Source of the DNA: a virus
Strand: one strand, 5' to 3'
DNA: 64,000 bases
Virus record (IMG/VR): IMGVR_UViG_3300042010_000106
Span: 1-64,000 of that record
This document shows positions 27,286-36,062 of the stretch, in pieces. Within the stretch, counting starts at the first letter, position 1. Every line of letters starts with the position of its first letter. A program made the translations under genes and the position numbers. Below the pieces are notes generated by a model. That model made no database searches, was not told the DNA's origin, and saw nothing but the letters and a program-made list of their open reading frames with translations.

Positions 27286-27633
27286 ATGAGTAAGTTCGCG
27301 CCAGATGCACCTTACAATGGCACTATTCGCCGTTGGGTAAAAGAGGGTTTGCGTAAGCCTTGCGAACCAAATAAATGTATTGTTGGTTTGATCGGTACTC
27401 ATGAAATACCGATGGATGAATGGCAAGCAAATGTTGACGCGTGGCAACGCAGCATTGATAGCTTTAATGAAAGCCGCTTAGCAATTCCGCATCCCGGTTT
27501 TGCGTTCCCTATTCGATTCTGTACCAAATGCGGAAATCCCGTTATGGAATTCCACGGTGAAACACCAGAAGACATCGCTGCAACGGAAGAACGAATAGCA
27601 AATATATTCAATGCAATGACAACGAAGTCGTAA
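27286..27633 (+). CDS. hypothetical protein with CxxC pair, 115 aa
   Basis: AAGGAAA site 6 bases upstream. Contains Cys26 and Cys31 early and FCTKCGNP near residue 82, so a metal site is possible. C-terminal helix EDIAATEERIANIFNA. Not recognised. Last gene before the structural unit at 27690. Confidence 0.65.
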   Translation: MSKFAPDAPYNGTIRRWVKEGLRKPCEPNKCIVGLIGTHEIPMDEWQANVDAWQRSIDSFNESRLAIPHPGFAFPIRFCTKCGNPVMEFHGETPEDIAATEERIANIFNAMTTKS

Positions 27634-27640
27634 TTTAATA
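27631..27640 (+). promoter_or_regulatory. candidate late-promoter motif TAATTTAATA
   Basis: TAATTTAATA begins with the stop codon of the 27286 gene and lies 59 bases before the 27690 ATG. It is a member of the recurring TAATTTA set; weak on its own. Confidence 0.25.
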
Positions 27641-27689
27641 CAAGGGAAAGTATTAACGGGTTCCCCAGCCCCTACACCAAGGAAACACC

Positions 27690-28610
27690 ATGGAAATTCT
27701 AAAATATACGGGCAAGCTGGCGGAAATCGTCGCGCTTGTTCGTGATGCAGGCGAGCCGCCTGATGTGCGTGCTGTTTTTGTTACACGCGAAGAAATGGAT
27801 ACCATCATTAACGACCATAGTTTCCGCACAACCGTGTCGAAATACTACGGCGATAGCTCCACGATGGTTTACAACTCCATTACCGCAGATACCGAAGGCA
27901 ATATCATTTCGCTGTATCTCAATCACATTCTGATTGCACTCGCGCCTGAAGATCCAACGGGGCCAATTGCTGAATTGACATATCCACCACTGACCACCAA
28001 TCCAAGTGCAGCGACTACGTTTGCAAATGGCGGTGATTTGCTGGTCGGTACAGGCAACCCGGCAACCGGTATGATGGTTGGTACAAACGCCAACATTGAA
28101 CTGGCTTTGGCTGTGCGTAAAGCGCAAGACCTGACGAATTACAACAGTGGCACAGGCCGCTTTGTGATTCCAGTCGAAGAAAACGAAAACTGGAATTTCG
28201 TTGTTAGCGTTGGTTCGATGAATGCGGATGTTCCAAACATCACGGACATGTACAACGTCAAACTTTTCCTCGACCTGAATTCGTACGAAGGCCAGACCAC
28301 CAATCTCGTTTTCGAACTGAAATTTGTCGAAGGTTATATCAACGGCAACGCTGTTAAAAACTACGTCTGGTACAAAGGCGTGGAACCTGTAGTAGTCGAT
28401 GGCACCACGAACGAAGACCTGACCGTCACGCAGATGATTCAGAAATATTCGTTCCAGTTTATCAGCAAATACATTCCGAGTTATGTGCAGCGTAACGAAG
28501 CTGGCGCACCACTTGGGAATTTCACGCTGCGTCTGGAAGCCACACCGAAATACGGTGATAGCGAGCCGGTATCGGTTGAAGTGTTGGCAACGATTACAAA
28601 AAAGAAGTAA
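27690..28610 (+). CDS. probable structural protein, 0-frame product of a frameshift pair
   Basis: 306 residues with a CAAGGAAA site. N-terminal alpha/beta part (VRAVFVTREEMDTII), then a strand-rich body of virion type (NWNFVVSVGSMN, LVFELKFVEGYING, NFTLRLEATPKYG). It ends ATITKKK with codons ACA AAA AAG AAG TAA, so a perfect A_AAA_AAG slippery heptamer (28598-28604) sits two codons before the stop. A -1 shift would continue into the open frame behind it, giving a 577-residue fusion. Virion role inferred. Confidence 0.7.
   Translation: MEILKYTGKLAEIVALVRDAGEPPDVRAVFVTREEMDTIINDHSFRTTVSKYYGDSSTMVYNSITADTEGNIISLYLNHILIALAPEDPTGPIAELTYPPLTTNPSAATTFANGGDLLVGTGNPATGMMVGTNANIELALAVRKAQDLTNYNSGTGRFVIPVEENENWNFVVSVGSMNADVPNITDMYNVKLFLDLNSYEGQTTNLVFELKFVEGYINGNAVKNYVWYKGVEPVVVDGTTNEDLTVTQMIQKYSFQFISKYIPSYVQRNEAGAPLGNFTLRLEATPKYGDSEPVSVEVLATITKKK
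28598..28604 (+). promoter_or_regulatory. programmed -1 frameshift site A_AAA_AAG
   Basis: In the reading frame of 27690 the bases read A AAA AAG, the most efficient class of -1 slippery heptamer in E. coli. The -1 frame is open from 28580 to 29422, has no ATG or ribosome site at its beginning, and continues KK-EVTPVPRKTFLVGTSDG without interruption. I saw no strong downstream stem or upstream Shine-Dalgarno stimulator by eye. Confidence 0.65.
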
Positions 28611-29422
28611 CGCCCGTTCCTCGAAAAACCTTTTTGGTCGGTACGTCTGACGGTTTAATTGTACAGTCGTCTCAAGGGAGTTTTGATCAAATGTCTCCGG
28701 CTACGGCCATAAGAGATATCGTCGCAGGTGCAGGCCGTTGGTTGGCTGTAGGCGGCGAAGGTTCGGGTTCTGTTTTTTCTTCCACAGACAAAGCCACTTG
28801 GGTAGAAATGCCATTTGGTTTTGGTGAGTGCAAAGCTGCAATTTTCTCTGCTGGTAAATTCTACGTAGCGGTTGATGGCGAAGGTATCTACGCACTCGAC
28901 GCGGATGTTTGGACACTGGTTCAAGCGAGCGCACAAGTTTTCACAAACGGTGTGGACGCAAACGGTGTTCCAATATTTGCAACTACGGACGGCGACCTTT
29001 GGGTTGGCCCAACGTGGACAAGTAAGAAAGTATCGAGCGGCAAATTGAAAGTTGCGTACAACGCTAAACTTTTTGTCGCAAGCCTTGTCGGTGAAACACT
29101 GGAAACATTGGTTGGAACCACCGCACAAAATCTTGTATCAGAAGGCACCAGTACCCTCGACGGACTAGATATTTTCTCGTTCTTCGTGGATGCAAACGGT
29201 GTTGTAGTCGGTACGTGTAAAATGAATGTGGATGAACCGCTGATTATGGTTCGTCGCAACAACAAATGGACATTCGTTTTCTCCGACATGCCTGTACCAC
29301 TGACTCACGTTGTGAACAAAGCCGTAGCAGGTGGCCCAACGATTTACACCACCAGCAATTACTTTGATTACACCGAGTATTACTCTGTCGATAAAGACAT
29401 AACCGCATTGCTGTACGCATAA
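28604..29422 (+). CDS. beta-propeller-like C-terminal extension, read by -1 frameshift
   Basis: 272 residues in the -1 frame of the preceding ORF. The only independent start is TTG at 28634 without a ribosome site, so frameshift expression is favoured. The sequence has repeated short blades of BNR/propeller type: GTSDGLIVQSS, VFSSTDKATWVEM, FYVAVDGEGIYAL, FATTDGDLWVG, and NKWTFVFSDMP. Such domains bind glycans or act as adhesins. Inference: a minority of the structural protein carries a propeller, perhaps for receptor or surface binding. If the frameshift fails in tests, it is an independent TTG-started gene. Confidence 0.65.
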   Translation, partial: EVTPVPRKTFLVGTSDGLIVQSSQGSFDQMSPATAIRDIVAGAGRWLAVGGEGSGSVFSSTDKATWVEMPFGFGECKAAIFSAGKFYVAVDGEGIYALDADVWTLVQASAQVFTNGVDANGVPIFATTDGDLWVGPTWTSKKVSSGKLKVAYNAKLFVASLVGETLETLVGTTAQNLVSEGTSTLDGLDIFSFFVDANGVVVGTCKMNVDEPLIMVRRNNKWTFVFSDMPVPLTHVVNKAVAGGPTIYTTSNYFDYTEYYSVDKDITALLYA

Positions 29423-29423
29423 C

Positions 29424-29460
29424 AAAGGCCCTCGTTAGCTAACGCTTTCGGGGGCTTTTT
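29424..29460 (+). terminator. factor-independent terminator
   Basis: AAAGGCCCTCG (29424-29434) pairs with CGGGGGCTTTT (29449-29459), with two G.T pairs, and runs into T. Directly behind the frameshift gene. Confidence 0.8.
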
Positions 29461-29473
29461 CGTTGGTGCTGAA

Positions 29474-29500
29474 AACTGTAAAGAAGAGCCATACACATAC
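29474..29500 (+). promoter_or_regulatory. candidate promoter motif ACTGTAAA...CCATACA
   Basis: Same bipartite motif as at 24850, here AACTGTAAA, six bases, CCATACACATA, again directly behind a terminator and about 20-40 bases before an ATG. Confidence 0.4.
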
Positions 29501-29511
29501 AGGGCAAGTTG

Positions 29512-29913
29512 ATGAAACCAGTTTATGTAAACCCAATCAAATTCGAACGTATGAAGCGCTACGTGTGGCGCAATTTCATGGCCGACCAATACCCTACGTT
29601 GATTCAGATTGGCGAACTTTACATCGGTGCGTATCTGACCAACGTGCAATTCGCGAAAGACAACACAGACGTTTTGATCGAATTGAATATCAACGCGTAC
29701 ACCACCGATGAACTGGAACGCATGCAGTCCGGTGAAATGAAAGTGGTGATGGATTTCGGCGAGTTTCCTTTCGAAGTTGTATGGATTGAAACAGTGCCGC
29801 GTAATGATCATTTCGAAAACGGTGCCCATGTCAGTGTGCGTATCCGTGCACATAACAGCGCTCGCCGCCTCAGTAAACTCAGTCAAAAAATTCTGAAACG
29901 TTTCATGGGATAA
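29512..29913 (+). CDS. hypothetical protein, 133 aa
   Basis: ATG 29512 preferred over TTG 29509. N-terminal basic region (FERMKRYVWRNFM), a strand-rich middle (VLIELNINAYT, MKVVMDFGEFPFEVVWIE) and a basic C-terminus (ARRLSKLSQKILKRFMG). Not recognised. First of three similarly sized genes that may be virion components. Confidence 0.65.
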   Translation: MKPVYVNPIKFERMKRYVWRNFMADQYPTLIQIGELYIGAYLTNVQFAKDNTDVLIELNINAYTTDELERMQSGEMKVVMDFGEFPFEVVWIETVPRNDHFENGAHVSVRIRAHNSARRLSKLSQKILKRFMG

Positions 29914-29917
29914 CACA

Positions 29918-30304
29918 ATGAACATGACCAAACCGTTCCCTAGTTTGCAACTGCCTGAAGTGTCGTCGAAGTTCGCACCGTTCATGCTGAGTGCAGCACA
30001 GCGGGCGCCCGTGCAATTGAGCATTCTTGCTTATCCGTTTGTTGGTCTGGTGCAGGCGTACAAACTGCATGAAATCGAAGACCAGCGTTGCACGCTTCTG
30101 GTAATTCGTATGGAGCTGACTGCTTCGGAACAGACCGCAAAAGATTTCATCGAGTCGGCTACCGAACGCGCAGGCCAACTGATCGAAATGCACTGCTATG
30201 CGCCACACAATCAGAAGCTTGTGGTCATGGGCGTGGACGAATTCGAATTCGCGGAAACAACAAAAATTCCGGTAGAGGTTCAACTGGTTGCGGAGTGGTT
30301 ATGA
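29918..30304 (+). CDS. hypothetical protein, 128 aa
   Basis: Four bases after the previous stop. Compact alpha/beta pattern (VQLSILAYPFVGLVQAYKL, RCTLLVIRMELTASE, KIPVEVQLVAEWL). Not recognised. Ends in a 4-base overlap with the next gene. Confidence 0.65.
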   Translation: MNMTKPFPSLQLPEVSSKFAPFMLSAAQRAPVQLSILAYPFVGLVQAYKLHEIEDQRCTLLVIRMELTASEQTAKDFIESATERAGQLIEMHCYAPHNQKLVVMGVDEFEFAETTKIPVEVQLVAEWL

Positions 30305-30771
30305 GCGAATACGTAACGAGTGATTCTGCGTTCCTAAATATAGCCACGTACCTGTCAAACAAATGCGTGGCGGGACAGAAACCGTATAGCCCTGTGCCTG
30401 CTAAATTCCAAGGCAATCGCGTAAGCATTCCGATTTATCGCGTTGGTTTTCTGCGTATGGAAGATGACGAAGCCGGACGTGAAGTTTGGGCCATTTCTTT
30501 TGGCACCACGGTTATCATCAAAGAGAAAACGTGGAACGGTATTCTGAAAAGCACGGAACAGCCGCGCAATGTCACGCTGTTGGCCGATGGATCGAAACAG
30601 TTCTACAATACTGATTTCCGTATCTACATGTATCAACAGGAAGCAGAGCTGCAAGGCGATTTGGTTTCGATCAACGTTGATGCAACGGCCTTGTTCAGTT
30701 TCCACACCCTCGGTTTCGGCGACATCGGCGCTGAAATTGCTGCAATTACGGAGAAAGGAAATGGACGATAA
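30301..30771 (+). CDS. hypothetical protein, 156 aa
   Basis: ATG 30301 overlaps the previous stop (ATGA). Strand-rich (NRVSIPIYRVGFLR, VWAISFGTTVIIKEK, VSINVDATALFSFHTLG). Not recognised; composition suits a structural protein. Overlaps the next gene by 11 bases. Confidence 0.65.
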   Translation: MSEYVTSDSAFLNIATYLSNKCVAGQKPYSPVPAKFQGNRVSIPIYRVGFLRMEDDEAGREVWAISFGTTVIIKEKTWNGILKSTEQPRNVTLLADGSKQFYNTDFRIYMYQQEAELQGDLVSINVDATALFSFHTLGFGDIGAEIAAITEKGNGR

Positions 30772-31120
30772 AGCACGCATCGAAAAACTTGTTGCACGTC
30801 TGCGTGAAAGCTTTGCGAAACAGCAACGTGTTTTGGCAATCATTCAGACCCGTGATGAAACGATTGAAGCCTTGTGTGACAGCGTAACCGTTCACGAAGG
30901 CCGCGTGCGTAAGTTGTCTATTCGGTTGCAGTCGGGCGAACTGAAATTCAAAGACGTGCACGACCTGTACGAAGATCGCAACTGCTATGCGTACATCGAA
31001 AAAGATCCACAAGTTGTGTTCAAGTTCCCCGGAAAAGAAATGCCGCTCGATCTACATTTCGACGCCGAAGGTTTTGCAGCGCTGACAGCAACGTACGAAT
31101 TTGAGCTGGAACTGCCATGA
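30761..31120 (+). CDS. hypothetical protein with N-terminal coiled coil, 119 aa
   Basis: AAAGGAA site 4 bases upstream of ATG 30761. Residues 1-60 are a charged helix (RIEKLVARLRESFAKQQRV), the rest a small domain (ALTATYEFELELP end). Not recognised. 4-base overlap with the phosphoesterase gene. Confidence 0.65.
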   Translation: MDDKARIEKLVARLRESFAKQQRVLAIIQTRDETIEALCDSVTVHEGRVRKLSIRLQSGELKFKDVHDLYEDRNCYAYIEKDPQVVFKFPGKEMPLDLHFDAEGFAALTATYEFELELP

Positions 31121-31689
31121 CGTACATGTGTGCCGACCTGCATTTGGGTCACAAACAAATCCATATTTATCGTGGCTTCGATACAACAGCGGCACACGAT
31201 GACTTCGTAGAGAAACGCTGGCTTGAAACCATCACAAAGAAAGCTAAAAGCCCAATTGTCGAAAAGCAGGACACGATCTACATTTTGGGCGACATCGCAT
31301 TCAGCCGAGAAGGATGGGAACGCCTCGACAGTTGGCCCGGACACAAAACCATCATCCTTGGAAATCACTGCACAGAATACGCTGACGCCAAGTACATTAG
31401 CAGTCTGAAAACTGTAAAGGCTGTTCATGGTTTGATGAAATACAAAACGGCTTGGCTGTCGCATGCACCGTTGCACCCTGACCATCTGCGCGGCAAGCGG
31501 AACATTCACGGACACTTGCACGGAACGCTTGTAAAAGATCGTCGCTATCTGAATGTGAGTCTCGAAAACACAGACATGGCGCCGTTGCATCTGGATAAAA
31601 TTCTGGCTGAATTCGAACGCCGCCAAAACCTTGCGTACGTCTATGAGACGTTGGGAAGTGCAGCATTATTCCGAGCATTGTCGAAATGA
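31117..31689 (+). CDS. calcineurin-like metallophosphoesterase
   Basis: 190 residues. All metal-site motifs are present in order: ADLHLGH (Asp7, His9), LGDIAF (Asp59), LGNHC (Asn83, His84), SHAP (His116) and HGHLHG (His131, His133). The family hydrolyses phosphomonoesters, phosphodiesters or nucleotides using two metal ions. The substrate is unknown; phage members are often linked to DNA or nucleotide metabolism. Overlaps both neighbours by 4 bases. Confidence 0.9.
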   Translation: MTYMCADLHLGHKQIHIYRGFDTTAAHDDFVEKRWLETITKKAKSPIVEKQDTIYILGDIAFSREGWERLDSWPGHKTIILGNHCTEYADAKYISSLKTVKAVHGLMKYKTAWLSHAPLHPDHLRGKRNIHGHLHGTLVKDRRYLNVSLENTDMAPLHLDKILAEFERRQNLAYVYETLGSAALFRALSK

Positions 31690-32012
31690 AAAAGAGTCAA
31701 GCTTTCATGATGCTGTTGCCGAAATTAATGGCGCTCGACACCGGGAAAAACCCAAGTGTTCTGCGTCTGTTCCACGAAAACGGCGAGTACCAAGCTACGC
31801 TGAAATCGTTCACGGCAGCGGACAAGAAAAAACGTACGTTGGATATGAAAGTTTATATCTACACGCCCATGCAAAATATGGACTACACCGACGATGACGT
31901 AATCATTGAAGGTGATGGTTTTACGCTTGAATTAACTGTGCTTAATCAGCGCCGCAAGAAACAGCCAGACGGCGGCTATCGGCACATGCTCGACCTTTAC
32001 GGGGAAATGTGA
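31686..32012 (+). CDS. hypothetical protein, 108 aa
   Basis: 4-base overlap with the phosphoesterase. Begins with a helix (SQAFMMLLPKLMALDTG), then strands (EYQATLKSFT, MKVYIYTPM). The MKVYIYTP-DYTDDD pattern suggests a small regulatory or inhibitor-type fold, but no family is recognised. Confidence 0.65.
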   Translation: MKKSQAFMMLLPKLMALDTGKNPSVLRLFHENGEYQATLKSFTAADKKKRTLDMKVYIYTPMQNMDYTDDDVIIEGDGFTLELTVLNQRRKKQPDGGYRHMLDLYGEM

Positions 32013-33490
32013 TGAACACCACACCGGAACAAATTCAACGCCTGCAAAATCTTCGTAGTTTTCTCGATCCTACGGGCAAGCTTAACGACGAAGAATATCG
32101 CGACCTTTTGATGCACGGAACGCAGCACGGATACAACCTCGTTGGCCGCACTGAATTCCCTGAAAGCAATTGGCCGTTTGATGGCAGCGTAAAAACAGAC
32201 GTTTCGATCAACGACGTAGACAGCGAATTTCTGAAGTTTGCAAATGATCGCTATATCGCGCTGCTCGGAATCGAATACGTATCCGGCGTCATGCTTCTGA
32301 AATGGCTGGCCGGTGAAAACGCTACGCGCAAAGGCATTGACGAAATGCTCATTTATTCGCGCATGGCGATGATGCCATCCTTCGTGTATCACCCATCGCT
32401 GAAACGTTCTGAAATTCCCCTCGGCGTAACTGCACACGATACCGAAGTAGCTGCCTTGCAAGAAGCTGTACGGGAAATGCACCCAGCCGATTTGGAAATC
32501 ATGAAATCGACCGGTGAAGTTCCTGAGAGTTTGGGCCGAGGAATGACGCGCAGCCGCACAACCGAAATGCTCATGCAACTTGAAGATGATCAAATAGCAT
32601 TCGGTCTGGAAGCACTTAACAAATATCTTGAAGAAGGTATTCGTCCCGGTGTGTTATCCGGTGCTTCGGGAATTACCGCAACTGCATACCCAAACGATAT
32701 TGAGGAACGCCGCGCTGCTTTCGCTGCTGAGCAATCTGGTGTTGAAATCAAAACGGCTAAAGGTTTGTACGAAACCAAATCCGGTGCCGCAACGTTCCAA
32801 GTGATTTGCGACGAAAGCAATAACCCGCCTGACGTTGTTGAAACTGGTGACTTGAACGTCGATATTTTGCTCGACCTGAATCACATTTCTGCAAAGCTTT
32901 CCGACATGGGTATCAGTTGGCAGGGCGGAAGCTCGCAGAACATCGACCACGAATACGCAGCCGGTTACGCGAAACACATTCTGCAATTGCGTGATGATCA
33001 CGATGTTGAACCTGAACCGATTACGTTGATCGACGGCAAGCTGGTTGCAGGCGAAACCAAACGTGAAAACCATGCACGTGTTATCGACTTGTTCAAATAC
33101 GCCGCCGAAGTAGGCATTGGTAAATTTTCAGGTCAGAAACCACCGTTCGCCGTGAACACTCCGAAAGGCAGTCAAATCATCACCGCTTACGACGTGTCGT
33201 TGCGTGAAGACAATGCTGTACAAACCGTTACGCGTAAAGACCTCGACGGCAACATGTTTGTGCTGAGTACGCACAGCATCTGCGCCTACGACGTTGCACG
33301 AATCACCGATAAACAAACGCGTCAAATGCAACACCATGAAACTGCTGAACTTCTTACCGAAATGCGTAAGGAATCCGGCAGTCTCGCGACCGTTTCCCCT
33401 GCGTACGTTGCGGCAATGAATGCGCAAGACGCACGCAAGAAGCAAAAGAAAGTAAAAACCAAAAACCGTAACAAACGCGCTAAGCGCTAA
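32012..33490 (+). CDS. hypothetical protein, 492 aa
   Basis: ATG 32012 (a GTG 3 bases earlier is possible). Helical N-terminal 200 residues (FLKFANDRYIALLGIEYVSG, LYSRMAMMPSF-like), a middle region with DVVETGDLNVDILLDLNH, and a strongly basic C-terminal tail (DARKKQKKVKTKNRNKRAKR) suited to nucleic-acid binding. Among the larger unknown proteins of the window. Function not recognised. Confidence 0.7.
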   Translation: MNTTPEQIQRLQNLRSFLDPTGKLNDEEYRDLLMHGTQHGYNLVGRTEFPESNWPFDGSVKTDVSINDVDSEFLKFANDRYIALLGIEYVSGVMLLKWLAGENATRKGIDEMLIYSRMAMMPSFVYHPSLKRSEIPLGVTAHDTEVAALQEAVREMHPADLEIMKSTGEVPESLGRGMTRSRTTEMLMQLEDDQIAFGLEALNKYLEEGIRPGVLSGASGITATAYPNDIEERRAAFAAEQSGVEIKTAKGLYETKSGAATFQVICDESNNPPDVVETGDLNVDILLDLNHISAKLSDMGISWQGGSSQNIDHEYAAGYAKHILQLRDDHDVEPEPITLIDGKLVAGETKRENHARVIDLFKYAAEVGIGKFSGQKPPFAVNTPKGSQIITAYDVSLREDNAVQTVTRKDLDGNMFVLSTHSICAYDVARITDKQTRQMQHHETAELLTEMRKESGSLATVSPAYVAAMNAQDARKKQKKVKTKNRNKRAKR

Positions 33491-33500
33491 AGGAGAAATC

Positions 33501-33800
33501 ATGAAACATTATCTGATCGGTTCCCTGACTGCACTGAAGAACACTGCAATCGCAATGACCGTTACCGACGTGTACGAATACACTCCAGCAGAAGGCAGCG
33601 ACGACGAAGAAACCACGACCATTACCGCGATGTATTTCGCTGGTGACATTCTGCAAACTGTTCAACTCGACGCTGACCAGTTCATCGGTTTCGGTGATTA
33701 CCTGATTTTCGAAAACGGTCATTTCACCGACGCGGCTTTCCATGAAACCGACGATGACGACGATGACGACACCGGCCCTACTGACGAACCAGAAGCCTAA
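33501..33800 (+). CDS. acidic hypothetical protein, 99 aa
   Basis: AAAGGAG site 6 bases upstream. Strand-rich N-terminal part (AIAMTVTDVYEY, ITAMYFAGDILQTV) and an extremely acidic tail with seven consecutive Asp. Such tails occur in DNA-mimic or chaperone-like proteins; no family is recognised. Confidence 0.65.
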   Translation: MKHYLIGSLTALKNTAIAMTVTDVYEYTPAEGSDDEETTTITAMYFAGDILQTVQLDADQFIGFGDYLIFENGHFTDAAFHETDDDDDDDTGPTDEPEA

Positions 33801-33843
33801 GTGACAAAGGCCAAGGACGGCCACCTTTCCAACGGAGAATTAA

Positions 33844-34176
33844 ATGGATATTCATCAAGAAGTTGCAATGCTACTGCGTTGGTTGGGTAGTGAATCCCAC
33901 TTCAATGCAAAACCTGAAACATTAGAATTCCACAAACTTTTACAGGAACCGGACAGTGAAAAACTTTCGGCATTTGTAGAAGAACATGGGGGCGTACGTG
34001 CACTGGAAATCAAGCTGTACGGCGCCCCTCTTTCCTATCTGCTGGGCCGTGGGTACGCACCGGGCCGGTACATGGGAACGTGCCCCGGTTGCAAAGAATC
34101 TTTCATCGGCGACAAGCGCGCCATTTCTTGTCTTTCATGCGCGGTGAAAACCTATGCAGCAGTTTCCGGTAATTGA
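33844..34176 (+). CDS. hypothetical protein with zinc ribbon, 110 aa
   Basis: GGAG site 7 bases upstream. N-terminal helical region, then CPGCKE...CLSC near residues 81-98, a four-Cys zinc ribbon. Possible nucleic-acid or protein binding. Overlaps the next gene by 23 bases. Confidence 0.65.
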   Translation: MDIHQEVAMLLRWLGSESHFNAKPETLEFHKLLQEPDSEKLSAFVEEHGGVRALEIKLYGAPLSYLLGRGYAPGRYMGTCPGCKESFIGDKRAISCLSCAVKTYAAVSGN

Positions 34177-35116
34177 TCGAATTGGTTTGGATGGCAAACC
34201 TGAAATACAGAATTACACCACAAGTTTTCTCGACGAAGTAAACGCGAATTACGTGTGGCGTGTATATGACAAGGAAACTTGTGCGCTGAGCCTTGAAGCG
34301 GTCTACACGTTTCTGTACACGCTCGTAATCTTGACTGCCGTTGACAACGATATTCGTGAAATTCCTGATTGGGAACGTGAAACCACATTCGACGTTGCAA
34401 TTATGCTGGCAATGACAGAAATCAAAGACGCGGAATATACGCCTGCGATTGAACGTCACAAATATCTGCAAGTGTTTCGTGCATACGTTGCAGCACAACA
34501 CCTCGGCGACAGCGCATGGGAACGCCGCGTTGAATGTCTGGCCCTGTTCATTGACTTGGCTATTCCAAACGTCATGACAATACGCACAGCAAAAGGCGGT
34601 GACGGCCACGTCTTCAAAGCACAACGTTGCGTTTCTGACGCGTGGAAAATCTTTCCAATTTTCATGGAAAACCCGCGCCTGCAATACAGCTCACAAAGCG
34701 CGTGGAATGCTGCCTGTTTCCGTGTTGATAGTGCATTGGAATACTGCGGAACGTTGCCTGCAATAGATTACATGCGCCGCCTGCATCCGTACTTCAACGA
34801 ACAACGTTTTATGCACGTCGGCAGCGATCACAAAATCACGCTGGCAATTCTTCAGCAGCAGAAAATCATTGAAGACGCGCAAGCACAAATTGTTGCCATC
34901 CGTACAGGCTGCACGCATCCGAAAGAAGCCATCAAATCCCATTCGTGGGGTAACTCCGGCAACTACGATCCGAGCGATGATTGCTACGGTCGTGAAGACA
35001 CTTGCACAATTTGCGGAAACGTTGCGCACTACCAAACAGAATACGGTAAGAACGGCTACCACTTCAAATACAACACGGCCACATCCTTGCCAGCAAAGAC
35101 ACGGGACGAAAAGTAA
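34154..35116 (+). CDS. hypothetical protein with C-terminal Cys cluster, 320 aa
   Basis: Mostly helical for 250 residues (AIMLAMTEIKDAEYTP, YLQVFRAYVAAQHLG). The last 70 residues hold Cys/His positions CTHPKEA...HSW...DDC...CTIC, a probable metal site. Not recognised. Shares one stop/start base with the next gene. Confidence 0.7.
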   Translation: MQQFPVIDRIGLDGKPEIQNYTTSFLDEVNANYVWRVYDKETCALSLEAVYTFLYTLVILTAVDNDIREIPDWERETTFDVAIMLAMTEIKDAEYTPAIERHKYLQVFRAYVAAQHLGDSAWERRVECLALFIDLAIPNVMTIRTAKGGDGHVFKAQRCVSDAWKIFPIFMENPRLQYSSQSAWNAACFRVDSALEYCGTLPAIDYMRRLHPYFNEQRFMHVGSDHKITLAILQQQKIIEDAQAQIVAIRTGCTHPKEAIKSHSWGNSGNYDPSDDCYGREDTCTICGNVAHYQTEYGKNGYHFKYNTATSLPAKTRDEK

Positions 35117-35403
35117 TGTATCACTACCTGTTGGTTTTTAACGACCGTAGCGAAACACGTGGTGCAGGTTTCAAAGACGAAGACGTTTTGAAAGTTGACG
35201 ATTTTTACGTGGCCCGAATCGAAAGCGAAGATCCATTAGTGCAACCGATGTTGGGTTGGTGCGTGGCCTACGCAGGCTTATGGCGACCGACAGGCAGTTA
35301 CGCTTTGCAGACTGTGAACCTCGGTGCAAATTGTCGCGGTGAAATTCATGCGTGTGTGAAAAAAGCGATGAACACTCCTGAACTCAAATTGATCACGGTG
35401 TAA
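35116..35403 (+). CDS. hypothetical protein, 95 aa
   Basis: TAATG overlap with the preceding gene. Alpha/beta, with MYHYLLVFNDRSETRG start and EDPLVQPMLGWCVAYAG. Not recognised. One base separates it from the next gene. Confidence 0.65.
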   Translation: MYHYLLVFNDRSETRGAGFKDEDVLKVDDFYVARIESEDPLVQPMLGWCVAYAGLWRPTGSYALQTVNLGANCRGEIHACVKKAMNTPELKLITV

Positions 35404-35404
35404 C

Positions 35405-35713
35405 ATGGAAATCAACCCTGAATTTGAAAAGTATCAAAAAGCATTGGAACGTGTGAACCGTGAGATTGATTCGCGCCATCGTAAACTGCTACAAATAATC
35501 TGGACTACAGAGCCTTTCAACAAGGGTGCAACTGGCCCGCTCGCTACCGCGCCTTTCCTGACTGAACTCGGTTGGGTTCACGCGATACACAAAGCGTTAG
35601 ATCAACTGGCTGACATCAACACGCAGTTGGAACGCCTGCGCAGTTCCGATCCTGCTCGCCATTTGACTGACCGTCTTTTCGAACACAATTTTCGCGATCT
35701 TTTACGGTGGTAA
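35405..35713 (+). CDS. coiled-coil hypothetical protein, 102 aa
   Basis: Helical throughout (EKYQKALERVNREIDSRHRK, ALDQLADINTQLERLRSS). Not recognised. Resembles the next protein in overall plan (two helices flanking a Phe/Tyr-rich turn), so they may be related. Confidence 0.65.
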   Translation: MEINPEFEKYQKALERVNREIDSRHRKLLQIIWTTEPFNKGATGPLATAPFLTELGWVHAIHKALDQLADINTQLERLRSSDPARHLTDRLFEHNFRDLLRW

Positions 35714-35717
35714 AAAT

Positions 35718-36062
35718 ATGAGCATGCCAGAAAACGCAAACGAAAAAGTCTATCGCAAATATTATCCAGCGTGGGCAGCGATGGGTAGCCATATCGAAGA
35801 CCTCGAAAAAGAATTGGCCTCGCTGAAATATACAGTCAGTCCTCTTCGTGATTATGTAGGGCCAACCGGGTTTTCGTATGAAGCTTTCTACTTCACTGAG
35901 CTGTATTGGCTGTCACTGATTCAAGACCAACTCAACAAAGTCAAAAGTCTGCGCGAAAGCATCGCCTATTACCAAATGAACAACGTTGCAAAAGCGCGTA
36001 ATCGTTTGTTGGGTGACTTGGAGGTTGCCGGAATGCACGACGTTTACGACTGGATTTCGTAA
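35718..36062 (+). CDS. coiled-coil hypothetical protein, 114 aa
   Basis: Helical, with HIEDLEKELASLKY and FYFTELYWLSLIQDQLNKVK. The segment FTELYWLSLIQDQLNKV lines up loosely with LTELGWVHAIHKALDQL of the previous protein, suggesting paralogy. Function unknown. Confidence 0.65.
   Translation: MSMPENANEKVYRKYYPAWAAMGSHIEDLEKELASLKYTVSPLRDYVGPTGFSYEAFYFTELYWLSLIQDQLNKVKSLRESIAYYQMNNVAKARNRLLGDLEVAGMHDVYDWIS

Noticed and set aside
27650-27682. tRNA-like 3' end (GGTTCCCC...ACACCA) before 27690
   Set aside because: The T-loop consensus TTCRA is absent and no acceptor, D or anticodon arms can be drawn upstream.
28634-29422. Independent TTG-started gene
   Set aside because: No ribosome site before TTG 28634 and no ATG early in the frame; the slippery heptamer explains expression better, though this is not proved.
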